64,000 bases of DNA from Gemmatimonadota bacterium (GTDB lineage Bacteria > Gemmatimonadota > Gemmatimonadetes > Longimicrobiales > Gaopeijiaceae): assembly GCA_012960225.1 (NCBI GenBank), contig DUBS01000004.1:1-64000 (forward strand), written 5' to 3'. Within the stretch, counting starts at the first letter, position 1. Each line of letters starts with the position of its first letter. The translations under genes and the position numbers were made by a program. Positions 63,536 through 64,000 of the stretch are shown one piece after another. Under the pieces are notes generated by a model. That model worked only from the letters and a program-made list of their open reading frames with translations. It did not search any database and was not told the origin of the DNA.

Positions 63536-64000
63536 TCACGAACCTAGCTCAGCTGGAACGAACGCAACGATCCTGAGAGGTCCACCGCTACCTCCTTCGA
63601 TCTTCATGGGCAACGCGACGACAAAGCTTCCTGTAGCGGGTAGGAAATCAAGATTCGTGATATTCTCGAAGCCTGAGATGTTTTCTCTATAAAGAATCAC
63701 ATGAGCACGAAAATCTGATGATTGTCCGTAGTCGATACTTGGCGTATCGATGCCAAGAGCAACGATACCCCTCTCATCTACCAACCACAGGGCCAACTCT
63801 TCACTGATACCGGGAAAATGAAGCTGAGCGACAGCTTCCTCACCGATTACGTCGGTACCCAGATAAGCTCTGCGATCATCCCAACGATCTGACCATCCGG
63901 TGCGAATCAAAAGGATTGCGCCATCCTGAATTTCTCCGTTTACAGTCTCCCAAGTAGCGAGATCTTCTACTGAAACCAGGTAGTCTGGATCAACTTTTCC
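63536..64000 (-). CDS. Cyclase family protein (kynurenine-formamidase-like), N-terminus outside window
   Basis: C-terminal 154 residues of a protein of the PF04199 putative-cyclase family. The family end pattern is clear: ILLIRTGWSDRW, then FPGISEELALWLVDERGIVA, GIDTPSIDYG, GFENITNLDFLP and ALPMKIEGGSGGPLRIVAFV. The metal motif HxGTHxDxP, which lies N-terminal, falls outside the window, so activity cannot be checked. The family includes kynurenine formamidase and other hydrolases of amides and lactones, which suits the amidase-rich surroundings. The frame is open across the right edge. Confidence 0.85.
   Translation of the reverse strand, partial: GKVDPDYLVSVEDLATWETVNGEIQDGAILLIRTGWSDRWDDRRAYLGTDVIGEEAVAQLHFPGISEELALWLVDERGIVALGIDTPSIDYGQSSDFRAHVILYRENISGFENITNLDFLPATGSFVVALPMKIEGGSGGPLRIVAFVPAELGS

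Overview
The window looks like a 64-kb piece of chromosome from a free-living Gram-negative heterotroph. It has TamA/TamB-type envelope assembly genes, lipoproteins and many exported hydrolases. Base composition is moderate (somewhat above half G+C by eye). The mix of genes (Tat- and Sec-exported amidases and peptidases, PQQ quinoproteins, an SSS sugar transporter, an exported beta-barrel of a type I associate with Gemmatimonadota and Bacteroidota) suggests an environmental, possibly marine, Gemmatimonadota-like bacterium. This placement is an inference, not a proof. I see no phage, IS element, CRISPR array, rRNA or tRNA gene.

Layout. 1-6.7 kb: housekeeping genes (rpsP, purA, a DapA/HOGA-type aldolase, trpS with a four-cysteine motif, an inositol-monophosphatase-family gene that seems to lack a normal start codon, an exported protein of unknown function, and an Hsp20). 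6.8-15.6 kb: a peptidoglycan-sugar salvage locus. It has a BadF-type GlcNAc/MurNAc kinase, an SSS transporter, a NagZ-serine hydrolase fusion, a second NagZ, and a divergent DUF1343/NamZ exo-muramidase. 15.7-16.4 kb: a perfect hairpin terminator and two tandem, paralogous, strongly translated small membrane proteins of unknown function. 16.5-19.4 kb: a coupled aminotransferase, L-asparaginase and metallo-beta-lactamase-fold lipoprotein. 19.5-30.4 kb: uvrA, htpX, tamB, tamA and a small membrane protein.

30.5-46 kb: a long co-directional run on the minus strand. In transcription order it is yebC, ruvC, ruvA, ruvB, queA, tgt, yajC, def, fmt, a tenI/thiE-like gene, thiS, thiG, rsmB, a PASTA protein, tlpA, ybbR, tsaD, lgt and a phosphoesterase. 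Many of these genes overlap by 1-4 bases, which suggests translational coupling. A thiamin-thiazole trio sits inside the usual def-fmt-rsmB order.

46-64 kb: an accessory region rich in secreted catabolic enzymes. It holds ThuA, two PQQ quinoproteins, an outer-membrane barrel, two amidases, one intact and one broken M20 amidohydrolase, a Tat-exported deacetylase-family protein, an S9 peptidase and the end of a cyclase-family gene. The amidase + M20 pair occurs twice. The second M20 copy carries a 20-bp deletion between short direct repeats that shifts the frame and removes a conserved GHNW segment.

No intergenic stretch exceeds about 300 bases. The longest, 443-718 between rpsP and purA, shows nothing I can name.
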